Assembly: GCF_041080795.1 (NCBI RefSeq)
Contig: NZ_CP129674.1
Coordinates: forward strand, 372,001 to 436,000
Direction: 5' to 3'
Length of the DNA stretch: 64,000 nucleotides
Source of the DNA: Bifidobacterium sp. WK041_4_12
GTDB lineage: Bacteria; Actinomycetota; Actinomycetes; Actinomycetales; Bifidobacteriaceae
Shown here: positions 1 to 7,858 of the stretch, piece by piece
Layout: each line of letters starts with the position of its first letter
Position numbering within the stretch: position 1 is the stretch's first letter
Notes under the pieces: model-generated
Told to the model about the DNA's origin: nothing
The model's database searches: none
What the model saw: the letters and a program-made list of their open reading frames with translations, nothing else
Translations under genes and position numbers: made by a program

Positions 1-201
1 ACGATAACCGTGGTGCGCAATGGCAGCACGCAGAATGTGACCGTCACGCTGGACCAAGAGGAGTCGGCAGTCACCGGCAAGTCAAAGTCCGATTCGAAGT
101 CAGGTTCGGGTAACGGCTCCAGCGATGGTAATTCTGATAACGACAATGGTGATAGCAACGGTGGATTGACCGACCCATTCGGCTTGCTCCAAGGTAACTG
201 A
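1..201 (+). CDS. C-terminal end of HtrA/DegP-like serine protease (partial, 5' end outside window)
   Basis: The frame is open from base 1 and ends at TGA 199-201. The visible start reads TITVVRNGSTQNVTVTL, which resembles the last strands of a PDZ domain as found at the C-terminus of HtrA-type proteases. A low-complexity Ser/Asp/Gly/Asn tail of about 40 residues follows, ending DPFGLLQGN. No catalytic residue lies in the window, so the protease call rests on the PDZ-like end and on the adjacent htpX, another envelope quality-control gene. Downstream, GAGGGTG (285-291) can pair with CACCCTC (314-320), but no U-tract follows. Confidence 0.5.
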   Translation, partial: TITVVRNGSTQNVTVTLDQEESAVTGKSKSDSKSGSGNGSSDGNSDNDNGDSNGGLTDPFGLLQGN

Positions 202-413
202 TTCACTGGTTCAATCGCTGAGCGAATCGGGTAACTGGTTCAATGCTGAATATCAATCTCAATCAGGCATTAAACCGCGCACAAGAGGGTGAAGGCCGTC
301 GTATGTCGACCGACACCCTCCTTGCTCTCAATAACGACGCAATGAACATCAGAAAGACTCTTTTTCAGATTACGTTCAGCGAAAATACAGTATGCAAGGT
401 TAGGATTTAGCGC

Positions 414-1373
414 ATGAACGGCAAGTTTAAGGTGCATGGGCATTTCAACGGATTGAAAACAGCCCTGCTGTTCGCCCTGATGTGGGCGATAATCATGCTT
501 ATCTGGTGGTTCACCGGTGGTTCCGAAGGAACTTTGGGAATCTATATCGTCATCGGTCTGGTAACGACCTTCGCTTCATACTGGTTCTCGGACAAGATTG
601 CGGTCGCGTCCATGCGCGCTCGCCAAGTCAGTGAACAGGAAGCACCTGAGCTGTATCAGATTGTTCGTGAACTTTCGGCAAGGGCGGGCAAACCCATGCC
701 ACGCATATACATCGCTCCAACCATGTCTCCCAATGCTTTCGCCACGGGTCGCAATGAACGTCACGCAGCGGTGTGCTGTACTCAGGGAATTCTGCAGATG
801 CTCAATGTTCGCGAAATTCGGGGTGTGCTCGGCCATGAGCTCATGCACGTCTACAATCGCGATATCCTGACTTCAGCGATTGCGTCTGCCTTGGCAACGA
901 TCATCACCTATCTTGGCTATTCGATGATGTATCTGGGAGGGGGAAACCGAGACCGCGATTCGCGTGATTCCGGCGGCTTTGGACTGATCGGCGTATTGCT
1001 CAGCACGATTCTTGCCCCCATCGGAGCCACGCTCATTCAGCTCTCCATTTCGCGAACCCGCGAATTTGATGCCGACGAAGATGGAAGCCGTTTGACTGGT
1101 GATCCCGCAGCCTTGGCATCGGCGCTGAACAAGATTGAAAATGGCGTGCAGCAGCATCCGATGCCCAAGACGGCCGGAACGCAAAATGTTTCTTCCATGA
1201 TGATTGCCAATCCCTTTTCGTCCAAAGGGCTGAGCCGACTCTTTTCAACGCATCCGCCAACGAGCGAGCGTATTGCGCGTTTGATGCAGATGAGCAGTGA
1301 AATGACCGGCTCCCAGTCGCCGGAGAGCATCGCACCGCATTACTCCCAACGCGCTGATCAGAGTACCTTCTAG
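414..1373 (+). CDS. htpX: HtpX-type membrane zinc metalloprotease (M48)
   Basis: A 319-residue protein that should degrade misfolded membrane proteins with its active site on the cytoplasmic side. Two membrane segments occupy about residues 15-60. The HELMH zinc motif lies at about residues 141-145 in GVLGHELMHVYNRD, and a further hydrophobic pair follows (about 155-215). SRTREFDADEDG near residue 220 supplies the third metal ligand. The length is normal for actinobacterial HtpX. An AGGA ribosome site lies 11-14 bases before the ATG. The gene stands alone between the HtrA-like gene and tRNA-Gly. Confidence 0.95.
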   Translation: MNGKFKVHGHFNGLKTALLFALMWAIIMLIWWFTGGSEGTLGIYIVIGLVTTFASYWFSDKIAVASMRARQVSEQEAPELYQIVRELSARAGKPMPRIYIAPTMSPNAFATGRNERHAAVCCTQGILQMLNVREIRGVLGHELMHVYNRDILTSAIASALATIITYLGYSMMYLGGGNRDRDSRDSGGFGLIGVLLSTILAPIGATLIQLSISRTREFDADEDGSRLTGDPAALASALNKIENGVQQHPMPKTAGTQNVSSMMIANPFSSKGLSRLFSTHPPTSERIARLMQMSSEMTGSQSPESIAPHYSQRADQSTF

Positions 1374-1448
1374 AACACTGCCGTAGCAGGCATCTGACAT
1401 TGCTTGGCTCAGGTTGCTCTTATTTATGGGTTCGAGTTCAGACTCGTT

Positions 1449-1463
1449 TCAGGTTGAACCTGA
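1449..1463. promoter_or_regulatory. Perfect 15-bp palindrome downstream of htpX
   Basis: TCAGGTT-G-AACCTGA is a perfect palindrome in the spacer between htpX and tRNA-Gly. It could be an operator or part of a terminator-like structure. No poly-T tract follows, and no regulator can be assigned from sequence alone. Confidence 0.3.
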
Positions 1464-1554
1464 CGTATGCGAGCCATTCGCCTTGGACATCAGCTTGTCA
1501 CAAAGTCGAATCTCAGATGCTAGACTGTAGCATCGTATGTCACATACACAACAT

Positions 1555-1628
1555 GCGGGCGTAGTTCATCGGTAGAATGGAAGCTTCCCAAGCTTCAGAG
1601 GCGGGTTCGATTCCCGTCGCCCGCTCCA
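1555..1628 (+). tRNA. tRNA-Gly (anticodon CCC), CCA encoded
   Basis: The acceptor arm GCGGGCG (1555-1561) pairs with CGCCCGC (1618-1624), followed by T and an encoded CCA. The anticodon loop TTCCCAA between GAAGC and GCTTC gives anticodon CCC, which reads GGG codons. The T-arm GGCGGGTTCGATTCCCGTC is canonical. A degraded mobile region begins immediately downstream, and tRNA 3' ends are common integration sites. No duplicated tRNA 3' end was found in the window. Confidence 0.95.
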
Positions 1629-1647
1629 CATTGCGCTGTTTAAGCGT

Positions 1648-1757
1648 TCATTGTGAACTTCCCAAAGTATAAAACCCCTCAATCGATGGAAATCAGGCCG
1701 TTTTAACCCGGATTTTGCCCCTTTTGGGGCTTCTATACTTTGGGAAGTTCACAATGA
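1648..1757. repeat. 110-bp palindromic element with 24-bp perfect inverted ends
   Basis: The arm at 1648-1671 is the exact reverse complement of 1734-1757. Its core reads GTGAACTTCCCAAAGTATA. The interior holds a second hairpin, GCCCC-TTTT-GGGGC (1717-1730). The element lies 19 bases after tRNA-Gly. It may be a small non-autonomous transposon-like unit or a strong bidirectional terminator. No target-site duplication is evident. Its right arm encodes the last codons of the small ORF at 1733-1891, which suggests that it truncated that ORF. Confidence 0.75.
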
Positions 1758-1891
1758 GTGCTAGGGGGATGGCGAGGTGAGGGATTCGTTCCAGTTGATG
1801 CCGGTGCCGCGCCGTCCTGCGCGAGTTCGCCGTAGCCCGGAATTTCGATGTCATGTTTCGCCTGGCGCCCAGTGATGGGGAACATGGTCAT
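1733..1891 (-). CDS. Small ORF overlapping the higA stop codon, possibly truncated; unknown function
   Basis: A 52-residue reading frame begins MTMFPITGRQAKHDIEIP. Its ATG overlaps the higA stop as ATGA, which would allow translational coupling, so it could be a third gene of the toxin-antitoxin operon. The last eight or so residues and the stop lie inside the inverted-repeat element at 1648-1757. This fits a gene whose 3' end was replaced by the element. No family was recognised, and the frame may be non-functional. Confidence 0.3.
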   Translation of the reverse strand: MTMFPITGRQAKHDIEIPGYGELAQDGAAPASTGTNPSPRHPPSTHCELPKV

Positions 1892-2214
1892 TGGGATGCT
1901 GGCGCGTTGATGAGGGGCTTGACGGTGTTCTGTAGTTCCGAGGGGTCGAAGCTTTTGGCATCGTAGTCGGTTTGCAGGTTCATCCAGAACATGGCGGTGG
2001 TGCCCAGAGCGTAGGCGAGTCGGTATGCCATTGCGGTGCTGATCCGTCGTCTTCCGTTGATGATCTCACTGACGCCTGTCTCACCGACGCCCATCGCCTT
2101 GGCGAGTCTGTAGACGGTAATGCCCAGTGGGTCGAGGAATTCCTCCTTGAGAATTTCCCCTGGTGTACTGAGGATGGGTGGGCGCTCAGTGGTAGTCGTC
2201 GAAGTAGGCATCAT
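1888..2214 (-). CDS. higA: HigA-type antitoxin (XRE family)
   Basis: A 108-residue protein with a helix-turn-helix domain from about residues 16-85. STPGEILKEEFLDPLGIT, then RLAKAMGVGETGVSEIINGRRRIS, then the TAMFWMNLQTDYD end are hallmarks of HigA/VapI-type antitoxins. It should neutralise HigB and repress the shared promoter. It overlaps the upstream toxin gene by 29 bp, and toxin-first order is typical of higBA. A small ORF overlaps its stop codon. An alternative ATG lies one codon downstream. Confidence 0.9.
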   Translation of the reverse strand: MMPTSTTTTERPPILSTPGEILKEEFLDPLGITVYRLAKAMGVGETGVSEIINGRRRISTAMAYRLAYALGTTAMFWMNLQTDYDAKSFDPSELQNTVKPLINAPASQ

Positions 2215-2470
2215 AGGCCTCCTTGTTGGTGTCGTCCCATTGGAAGACGAGCCGGTATTGCTGGTTGACCCTGATGCTCCAGTGCCCCAGCAGGTCCCCG
2301 CGCAATGCTTCGAGCCGGTTGCCCGGCGGGATGGTCAGATCCCTGAGTTCATGAGCCGCGTTGAGCATCTGTAGTCGGCGCATCAGCCGTCGTTCGAAGC
2401 CGGAGGGGTATCCTCGCGGGTACGCTCCTCCCATCCAGAACGTCCACAGCTCGTTCGAGCGTGCTCTCAT
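2186..2470 (-). CDS. higB: HigB-type RelE-superfamily toxin
   Basis: A 94-residue ribosome-dependent mRNA interferase candidate. Residues from about 26 on follow the HigB pattern: ERRLMRRLQMLNAAHELRDL, then LRGDLLGHWSIRVNQQYRLVFQW, ending DAYFDDYH. The first 15 residues (MRARSNELWTFWMGG) are not the usual start of the family, which suggests that the start was re-created at this junction. There is no Shine-Dalgarno sequence. A promoter -10 box ends six bases before the ATG, so the mRNA is probably leaderless. Confidence 0.85.
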   Translation of the reverse strand: MRARSNELWTFWMGGAYPRGYPSGFERRLMRRLQMLNAAHELRDLTIPPGNRLEALRGDLLGHWSIRVNQQYRLVFQWDDTNKEAYDAYFDDYH

Positions 2471-2475
2471 GCACA

Positions 2476-2505
2476 GATACTACCGCAATGCGATAGTATC
2501 GTCAA
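2476..2505 (-). promoter_or_regulatory. higBA promoter with overlapping palindromic operator
   Basis: On the minus strand, TTGACG (2505-2500) and TAGTAT (2482-2477) are separated by exactly 17 bases. This places the transcription start at or next to the A of the higB ATG (2470). The 25-bp near-palindrome 2476-2500 (GATACTA-N-CGC / GCG-N-TAGTATC) covers the -10 box and spacer, as expected for autorepression by the HigBA complex. Confidence 0.75.
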
Positions 2506-2514
2506 GTGTGAGTA

Positions 2515-2920
2515 TCGGTGCAGGGTCTCCTGTCCCGGGCAAGGATGATCTCGCCAGACCTGCGGTCGGACGGGATCGAGAGTGTTCGCAGTGTGGGTCA
2601 GAACTCTGGTTCGCGCTGTTGTTGCTCGAACCCGACCACCGTTCTCGTGTCCTGTCGATTCGTGTTGACACCGAGTGCGACCATGTCTTCTGGCAGATGA
2701 TGCCAGTAAATGGACTCATGGCGATCTTCGGTATGCATGTTGTCGGATTGGTTTGGGCGTATCCACGTTCTACTGCGTATTCGTAGAAGGATTTCACGGC
2801 GTTTCTGAGGTTTCTGTTTCTCATGACACGAATCGCGTCGTCGGTGGTGGCATTGGCAGGAGCTTTGCCTACCCGTCTGGAGAATCGTGATATCTGATAC
2901 CATCTGGTGCGCATCCTGTT
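2515..2920 (-). pseudogene. Tyrosine recombinase (integrase) remnant, frameshifted
   Basis: Three minus-strand frames each carry part of a phage-type integrase. About 2915-2740 encodes a core-binding-domain segment (TRWYQISRFSRR, then VKSFYEYAVERGYAQTNP). About 2736-2598 continues in another frame (HLPEDMVALGVNTN). About 2565-2520 shows RRSGEIILARD, resembling the GLRRGEI box of the catalytic domain. The later His-x-x-Arg and Tyr boxes are missing because the remnant stops at the higBA promoter. It is clearly non-functional and is the main sign of past integration beside tRNA-Gly. Confidence 0.65.
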
Positions 2921-3212
2921 CGCCGGGGTCTTCAACAACCAGAATGAGGCCGATGCCATGCTGTCCAGGATTGCACAGGCAGCACAGGGAGCAGAGAAAA
3001 AGCTTTCACAGACCTTCTCGTATTTCCAGGAGACCGGTCAGTTGGTCGATTGGCCGGCGCTGCGCATCGTGCGATATACCGCCGCGGCGATCATCAGCCA
3101 CGCCTTGCCAGCGGTCCTGATGAGTGATGATGACCAGACCCCAATCGACATCGAAGAAGCCACGAGAGATGTCGTGACTTTTCTGCAACACGGATTGGCC
3201 CAGAAACAGTGA
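2907..3212 (+). pseudogene. C-terminal fragment of a TetR-like regulator
   Basis: An open frame of about 100 residues without an N-terminal helix-turn-helix. The segment ALRIVRYTAAAIISHALPAVLM followed by DIEEATRDVVTFLQHGLAQK resembles the ligand-binding C-terminal helices of TetR proteins. The upstream end runs into the integrase remnant, so the DNA-binding half has been lost. It faces the QorB-like remnant. Such regulator-reductase pairs are common, so both may derive from one imported locus. The family call is tentative. Confidence 0.45.
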
Positions 3213-3275
3213 CCGGTCTATGCCCTCCGGCAATCGGTATTTGCTTGGGTGCCCTCCGGCTGCGTAACAGGCTCC

Positions 3276-3499
3276 CTATGTTGGCCCAAAAACCCGACGA
3301 ATAGACGATGCGTTCAACTCCAGCGTTGTGAATGCATCGACAGCATTACGATGCTGCTGCTGACGAACCTCACCCACCGCCATCGCCGAGACCATGAACC
3401 CGACATTCGCCCCTTTCAATGCCTTCGTGAGTTCATCCGGGTCCGAGTAGCTGGCTTTCCATGCCACTGCCCGTCAACACCGGTTATCGCATACCTCAT
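3276..3499 (-). pseudogene. NmrA/QorB-like NAD(P)-binding reductase remnant
   Basis: An intact-looking start (ATG at 3499, MRYAITGVDGQ, resembling the GxxGxxG dinucleotide loop) is out of frame with the following segment YSDPDELTKALKGANVGFMVSA, then QQQHRNAVDAF. That segment matches the region after the first strands of QorB/NmrA proteins. About 40 intervening residues and the C-terminal two thirds are missing. A plausible promoter and a 9-bp direct repeat (ATGAGGTAT, twice) lie just upstream. Confidence 0.5.
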
Positions 3500-3886
3500 C
3501 TGTATACCTCATCGTTGCTTGTTCCTTTTTCATAGGATCATCCTCGCAAGCATCAGGATGCCCCACAGTATAGGGAAAGAAACGTGCTCTGATAAAAGGC
3601 ATCTGACGGTTTCTCGGTTACCTAGCAGTGCCTGACAATCCCCCTAACTTGGGGAACGCATAATCCAAGGCTGAGATAATCGGCAAGCTCACGCAATGAG
3701 CATATATGCAGTATCCATACGCATTAGGGAGTGTGCATTTCTGGCCATTGGGCACCTTGTTTTCGGAGTTTCGTGGCTACTTTTGGACACTCGCACCATT
3801 GACTGGCTGCTTTCGAGCAAACTCATGTCGCACGCGTGCAGCAATATGTGTGCTCGCGAAAAGCCAACCATGCCACGCCGAGATAT
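3500..3886. other. Spacer without recognisable gene
   Basis: Several short overlapping frames are open on both strands, but none has a family signature, a ribosome site or consistent codon use. CCCC-TAACTT-GGGG near 3640-3655 could form a small hairpin. The stretch separates the decayed island from the agmatine genes and is probably degraded sequence. Confidence 0.4.
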
Positions 3887-4852
3887 TTACTCCGTGCTTC
3901 GATTTGCAGTGGAGCCGGTAGTCAGCAGCGCTTGGTATGAGTCAGGACGTCTCGTCGCATAGAAGGGAAACAGCGTGAGCCAATCCTGGCGTTGCTCCAA
4001 ATCAAGACGGGCAACAAGAACCGCGTCATCATCGCGAGGAGCCTGAGCCAGCACGCGCCCAAAGGGGTCAGATATGAATGATGATCCATAGAAGGTGATC
4101 TTTCCCTCACAACCGTAACGGTTGGGAACAATCATGAACAATCCGTTGGCAATGCCGTTTGCTGTAATCACCTGCTGCCAGAGGGGTTGCGTATCGAACT
4201 GTGGATAGTCTGGCTCCGAACCGATGGCCGTTGGATAGGCGAGTAATTCGGCACCTTGAAGACCGTATATTCTGGCAACCTCAGGAAACCACTCGTCCCA
4301 ACATGTTGGTAATCCCAGTCGTGGCTTACCCGGAGCATCAGGTGAAACCACCGGATAGGCTTCAGCGGAAGCTGGGCCATGCGCAAAATATTCATCTTCG
4401 TAATAACCTGAGGTGACGGGAATATGCATTTTTCGCGTCCGCTGCACAAGCTCCCCAGAAGGGGTCACCATAACCGCCGTGTTATAGCCACGATCATTAT
4501 CATCACTGGTTTTCTCAAAGATGGAAGCGCAGACGAATACGCCGGATTCCCGAGCCTGTTGCCTGAAGAATTCAATGCTCGGTCCAGAGGTGAGATCTTC
4601 CGCGACATCCGAGCGCTTCGATGGGTTAGGACGTTCATCTGCAAGATAGCGCATCATGGTGAGTTCTTGGAGGAAGACGATTGCAGCTCCAGCGTGGGCC
4701 GCTTCGGCAATCCCCGTGCTCAGTGCGGTTTTATGCTCACTGGCATCTGCATGCCACCGGGTCTGCACAAGTCCTACGGTGATTATCCGCGGTGCTGGTC
4801 GGTCTGCCCTTGGGCATAGGGATGGGAGTTCTTCTGCAATAATCACTTTCAC
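3887..4852 (-). CDS. aguB: N-carbamoylputrescine amidase
   Basis: A 321-residue nitrilase-superfamily enzyme predicted to hydrolyse N-carbamoylputrescine to putrescine, CO2 and NH3 in the cytosol. The catalytic triad is Glu63 (FLQELTMM), Lys141 (RKMHIP) and Cys184 (LPTCWDEWFPE). The CWDEWFPE context is typical of AguB rather than of other nitrilases. An N-terminal extension of about 20 residues precedes the first strand. The gene is 41 bp downstream of aguA and is the last gene of the decarboxylase-aguA-aguB run. Confidence 0.92.
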   Translation of the reverse strand: MKVIIAEELPSLCPRADRPAPRIITVGLVQTRWHADASEHKTALSTGIAEAAHAGAAIVFLQELTMMRYLADERPNPSKRSDVAEDLTSGPSIEFFRQQARESGVFVCASIFEKTSDDNDRGYNTAVMVTPSGELVQRTRKMHIPVTSGYYEDEYFAHGPASAEAYPVVSPDAPGKPRLGLPTCWDEWFPEVARIYGLQGAELLAYPTAIGSEPDYPQFDTQPLWQQVITANGIANGLFMIVPNRYGCEGKITFYGSSFISDPFGRVLAQAPRDDDAVLVARLDLEQRQDWLTLFPFYATRRPDSYQALLTTGSTANRSTE

Positions 4853-4893
4853 TGGGAAACCCCTTTCATGATTGTTGTGTCGATGTGTATGGC

Positions 4894-5934
4894 CTACACT
4901 GCTGGCTGTTGTTGGGTTATGCAGTGGATGCCTCCGCCGCGTTCAAACAACGGACGGGCCTGAATGGGCACGATGGTACGTCCTGGATACGCCGAAGCGA
5001 GTATCTCGACTGCCTGTGCATCATTGGGGTCATCGAACACGCAGGCAAAAACGGCACCGTTGGCAACGTAATGATTGATGTAGCTGTAATCGTTGGGGCT
5101 GCCGTCAGGATTGAAACCGTTGCTTGGTGCGGGTAGGGCAATGACGTTGAGTTGCTTACCTTGGGAGTTCCTCGCGTGGGAGAGTATCTTCATGGTCTGC
5201 TGCGAAACTCGGTAGTCGGGATGATGGGGGTTGCGTTGCTCATGCACCAGAACCGTTTCGGCATCTGGCATGCACGCCAAGATATCAACGTGTCCTCTGG
5301 TGCCGAATTCACCATAGTCGCCTGTCAGACCTTCCGGCAGCCAGATTATCGTCGTGACACCCAGCAATTCATGGAAGGCCCTCTCAATATCCTCTCGGGT
5401 CGCTTCAGGGTTCCTCTCCGGGTCGAGGGCAACGGTTTGTGTCATGATGGCCGTGCCTCTCCCGTCAACGTGAAAGCCTCCACCTTCGAGAACGATTGGG
5501 CTGCTGGTGACCGTACTGTCCGCGAGTTGCGCCACATGTCGGCCAATCTGTGCGTCATGATTCCACCGAGCCCAATGCTGTGCGCCCCAGCCGTTGAATG
5601 TCCAGTCAACGGCATCAAGCGTCACAGCGCCCGCATCGTCGCTAACCGCTACGAAACTCGGCCCGATGTCACGCATCCAGCAGTCATTGAGAGCATGGGA
5701 GTGCAAGTCGATGGAGCTTTCAAGGCAATCCCGTGCCACGCGCATCATTGACGGGTCAACAATCATGGAAAGACTTTCATACTTACTGATAGCGTTGGCG
5801 ACCGTGGACCACATACGCAGTCCCTCATTGCGACGTTCCGCACTTCCTGAAAGCACGTAGCCATCACAGGGGAAAGCCATCCATGTCCGTTCATGCGGGG
5901 CGGTCTCTGAAGGCATGAGACGTTGTCGTGTCAT
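4894..5934 (-). CDS. aguA: Agmatine deiminase
   Basis: A 346-residue guanidino-group-modifying enzyme of the Porphyromonas-type peptidyl-arginine deiminase fold that converts agmatine to N-carbamoylputrescine and NH3. Visible landmarks are WMRDIGPSF at about 86-94, EGGGFHVDGRG at 150-160, GTRGHVD with His215 and Asp217, and the nucleophile Cys338 in GGGIHCITQQQP. The family often has TDGHVD, so the Arg is a small departure. The ATG overlaps the stop of the upstream decarboxylase gene (ATGA), so the two are translationally coupled. Confidence 0.95.
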   Translation of the reverse strand: MTRQRLMPSETAPHERTWMAFPCDGYVLSGSAERRNEGLRMWSTVANAISKYESLSMIVDPSMMRVARDCLESSIDLHSHALNDCWMRDIGPSFVAVSDDAGAVTLDAVDWTFNGWGAQHWARWNHDAQIGRHVAQLADSTVTSSPIVLEGGGFHVDGRGTAIMTQTVALDPERNPEATREDIERAFHELLGVTTIIWLPEGLTGDYGEFGTRGHVDILACMPDAETVLVHEQRNPHHPDYRVSQQTMKILSHARNSQGKQLNVIALPAPSNGFNPDGSPNDYSYINHYVANGAVFACVFDDPNDAQAVEILASAYPGRTIVPIQARPLFERGGGIHCITQQQPAV

Positions 5935-7439
5935 GATGCGCTCCCTGCCCCATCGAATCCCTTATCCATGGTGTCAAGAACCATAACCAGCTGATCGAAG
6001 GTTGTTCGCGGATTGATGATGGCAAATCTGACAACCGGCTCACCTTGAAAGAAACTGGGTTGCACGAAGGCGATCTGCCTATCCAACAGGCTCTGAGACC
6101 AAAGCTCATAATCCTTGATCTTCCAGCCTTCATGCCGAAATACGACAACTGAGAGCTCAGGTTTGCGCAAAAGTTCAAGCTGTGGTCTGAGCCGTATCTC
6201 TTCTGATATCCGTTGTGCCAGCCGCACGGCTGTTGCTATCGCGTGCCGGTATTCATCAGCACCGTAGGCTGCAAGCGAGAACCATAACGGCAGTCCCCTT
6301 GGTCTTCTGGTCAGATTGATCGCATAATCGGATGGATTCCACGCCTGGTCAGTATCAAGAGTTTCAAGATATGATGCGTGCTGTTGATGCGCCAGTCGGC
6401 CCTGCTCAGGATCGCGATAAATCAGGGCGCAAGCATCATATGGTGCGAAAAGCCATTTGTGCGGATCAACTATCACCGAGTCTGCGCTCTCAACGCCCTT
6501 ATAGTGGCTGCGTAATTCCGGTACCAGACAACCTGCAAGCCCGTAGGCTCCGTCGACATGGAACCATACCCCTTCCTCATGGGCCACCTGCGCACAACCT
6601 TCAAGATCATCAATGAGACCGAAATTGGTGGTGCCTGCGCAGGCGACTATCGCTGCAATACCGTCACGTTTTTCCGGAGAAAGTTCGGCGAGCGTCTGCC
6701 TGACGCGCTCCCCTTGGAGTCGTCCGCTGTCATCGGAGGGAACAACTATCACATCGGCATCCATAACTCTGGCCGCCGATCGAATCGAGGAATGGGATTC
6801 TTCCCCGCACACGATGGACCATCGTTCAGGCATTGCCTGTCCTGAATCCCTCCGCTGCCTTCTCGCAGTCTCGCGGGCAGCCACCAGAGCCGAAAGATTG
6901 CCGATTGTGCCGCCCTGCACGAACACTCCGCCCGCCTGTTGTGGCAGGCCGAACTCATGCGCGAGGAATGCAAGGACCTGATTTTCCAGATGGACAGCCC
7001 CCGAACCCTCCAACCATGAACCGCCATAAAGCGCTGATGCCGATACGACGAGGTCGAATGCCTTTGATGCCTCGGTGGGCGCACTGGGGATGAAAGATAA
7101 GTACATGGGATGGTCACTGGATAGGCACGCTGGAGCAATGACATCTTCGAAAAGGTGTAATGCCCTGATTCCTCCCATGCCATGTCCCGTTATCGTGTTT
7201 GGTGCCAGACGCTGCAAGTCAGACGGCCGCATCGGATGATCGAGTGGCGGTGAATCATACGACATGCGCTGTTGTGCGTATTCCAGCACCGCCCGCACCA
7301 TTGTCATGGTTTTCTCATCAACTGCATGCATCCTGCCTGCGTCACCTTGACCGATGCCATCACTGTCTGCATGTTCAAGAGCGAGATCCCAAGGAGCCAT
7401 AATCGTCATCGTTCTACCACCAATATCCCCCGATGCCAC
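5931..7439 (-). CDS. Group II PLP-dependent amino-acid decarboxylase
   Basis: A 502-residue decarboxylase of the aromatic-amino-acid/diaminobutyrate family. The PLP lysine is Lys328 in DPHKWLF, HVDGAYG (294-300) contacts the cofactor, and EGSGAVHLENQVLAFLA marks the N-terminal half. The substrate is not deducible from sequence. Because it is translationally coupled to aguA, an attractive inference is that it supplies agmatine or another amine to the pathway. Known arginine decarboxylases belong to other folds, so this would be new. Aromatic or diamino acids remain the conservative alternatives. Confidence 0.85.
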   Translation of the reverse strand: MASGDIGGRTMTIMAPWDLALEHADSDGIGQGDAGRMHAVDEKTMTMVRAVLEYAQQRMSYDSPPLDHPMRPSDLQRLAPNTITGHGMGGIRALHLFEDVIAPACLSSDHPMYLSFIPSAPTEASKAFDLVVSASALYGGSWLEGSGAVHLENQVLAFLAHEFGLPQQAGGVFVQGGTIGNLSALVAARETARRQRRDSGQAMPERWSIVCGEESHSSIRSAARVMDADVIVVPSDDSGRLQGERVRQTLAELSPEKRDGIAAIVACAGTTNFGLIDDLEGCAQVAHEEGVWFHVDGAYGLAGCLVPELRSHYKGVESADSVIVDPHKWLFAPYDACALIYRDPEQGRLAHQQHASYLETLDTDQAWNPSDYAINLTRRPRGLPLWFSLAAYGADEYRHAIATAVRLAQRISEEIRLRPQLELLRKPELSVVVFRHEGWKIKDYELWSQSLLDRQIAFVQPSFFQGEPVVRFAIINPRTTFDQLVMVLDTMDKGFDGAGSAS

Positions 7440-7792
7440 TGCTTCCCGTCACTGCTGCAGTGGTGGCATCTGTATCTCATTTGCCAGAATCGAGCTTACT
7501 GTCAAGGAAACTCCCCAGGATTGCAACTACGTAACATTCCCATTAATTATTTAGTATTCTGAGAGAATTCACGCTGATAACGCAGCAAATACGCATTTTT
7601 AACACGAATTCCGTGATATTGAGATACTCTTGCACACACATTTCACCATCATTCATACAAGACCCGAAGACAGCAGTCTCTCAAACAGGGACCTTTCGCC
7701 AGCACCTTCGTTCTCATCCATCAATTCGCTACAATGTCCGTGAAATGTGGGTTATAGGGCAATGAAGTAGATACTTCTGAAAATATAAAATT
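7440..7792. promoter_or_regulatory. AT-rich upstream region of the decarboxylase-aguA-aguB operon, with palindrome
   Basis: No gene is seen. The spacer is AT-rich on the side of the divergently read decarboxylase start and should contain its promoter. CACGAATTCCGTG (7603-7615) is an imperfect palindrome that resembles ACGAAATTCGT upstream of the class III aminotransferase (9393-9403). A shared regulator, perhaps the Lrp protein encoded at 13979, could bind both. Confidence 0.4.
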
Positions 7793-7844
7793 GTGCCGTG
7801 GGTGTGCGCCGTGGAAAGGAGTTCACGACGCGCACCCACGGCAC
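7793..7844 (-). terminator. Intrinsic terminator after the class III aminotransferase gene
   Basis: Arms 7793-7807 and 7830-7844 form a 15-bp stem with one wobble pair (GTGCCGTGGGTG against CACCCACGGCAC). On the minus strand it is followed by AATTTTATATTTT. It lies 14 bp beyond the stop codon at 7859 and insulates this gene from the decarboxylase operon. Confidence 0.8.
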
Positions 7845-7858
7845 ACGTATTTGGGGGA

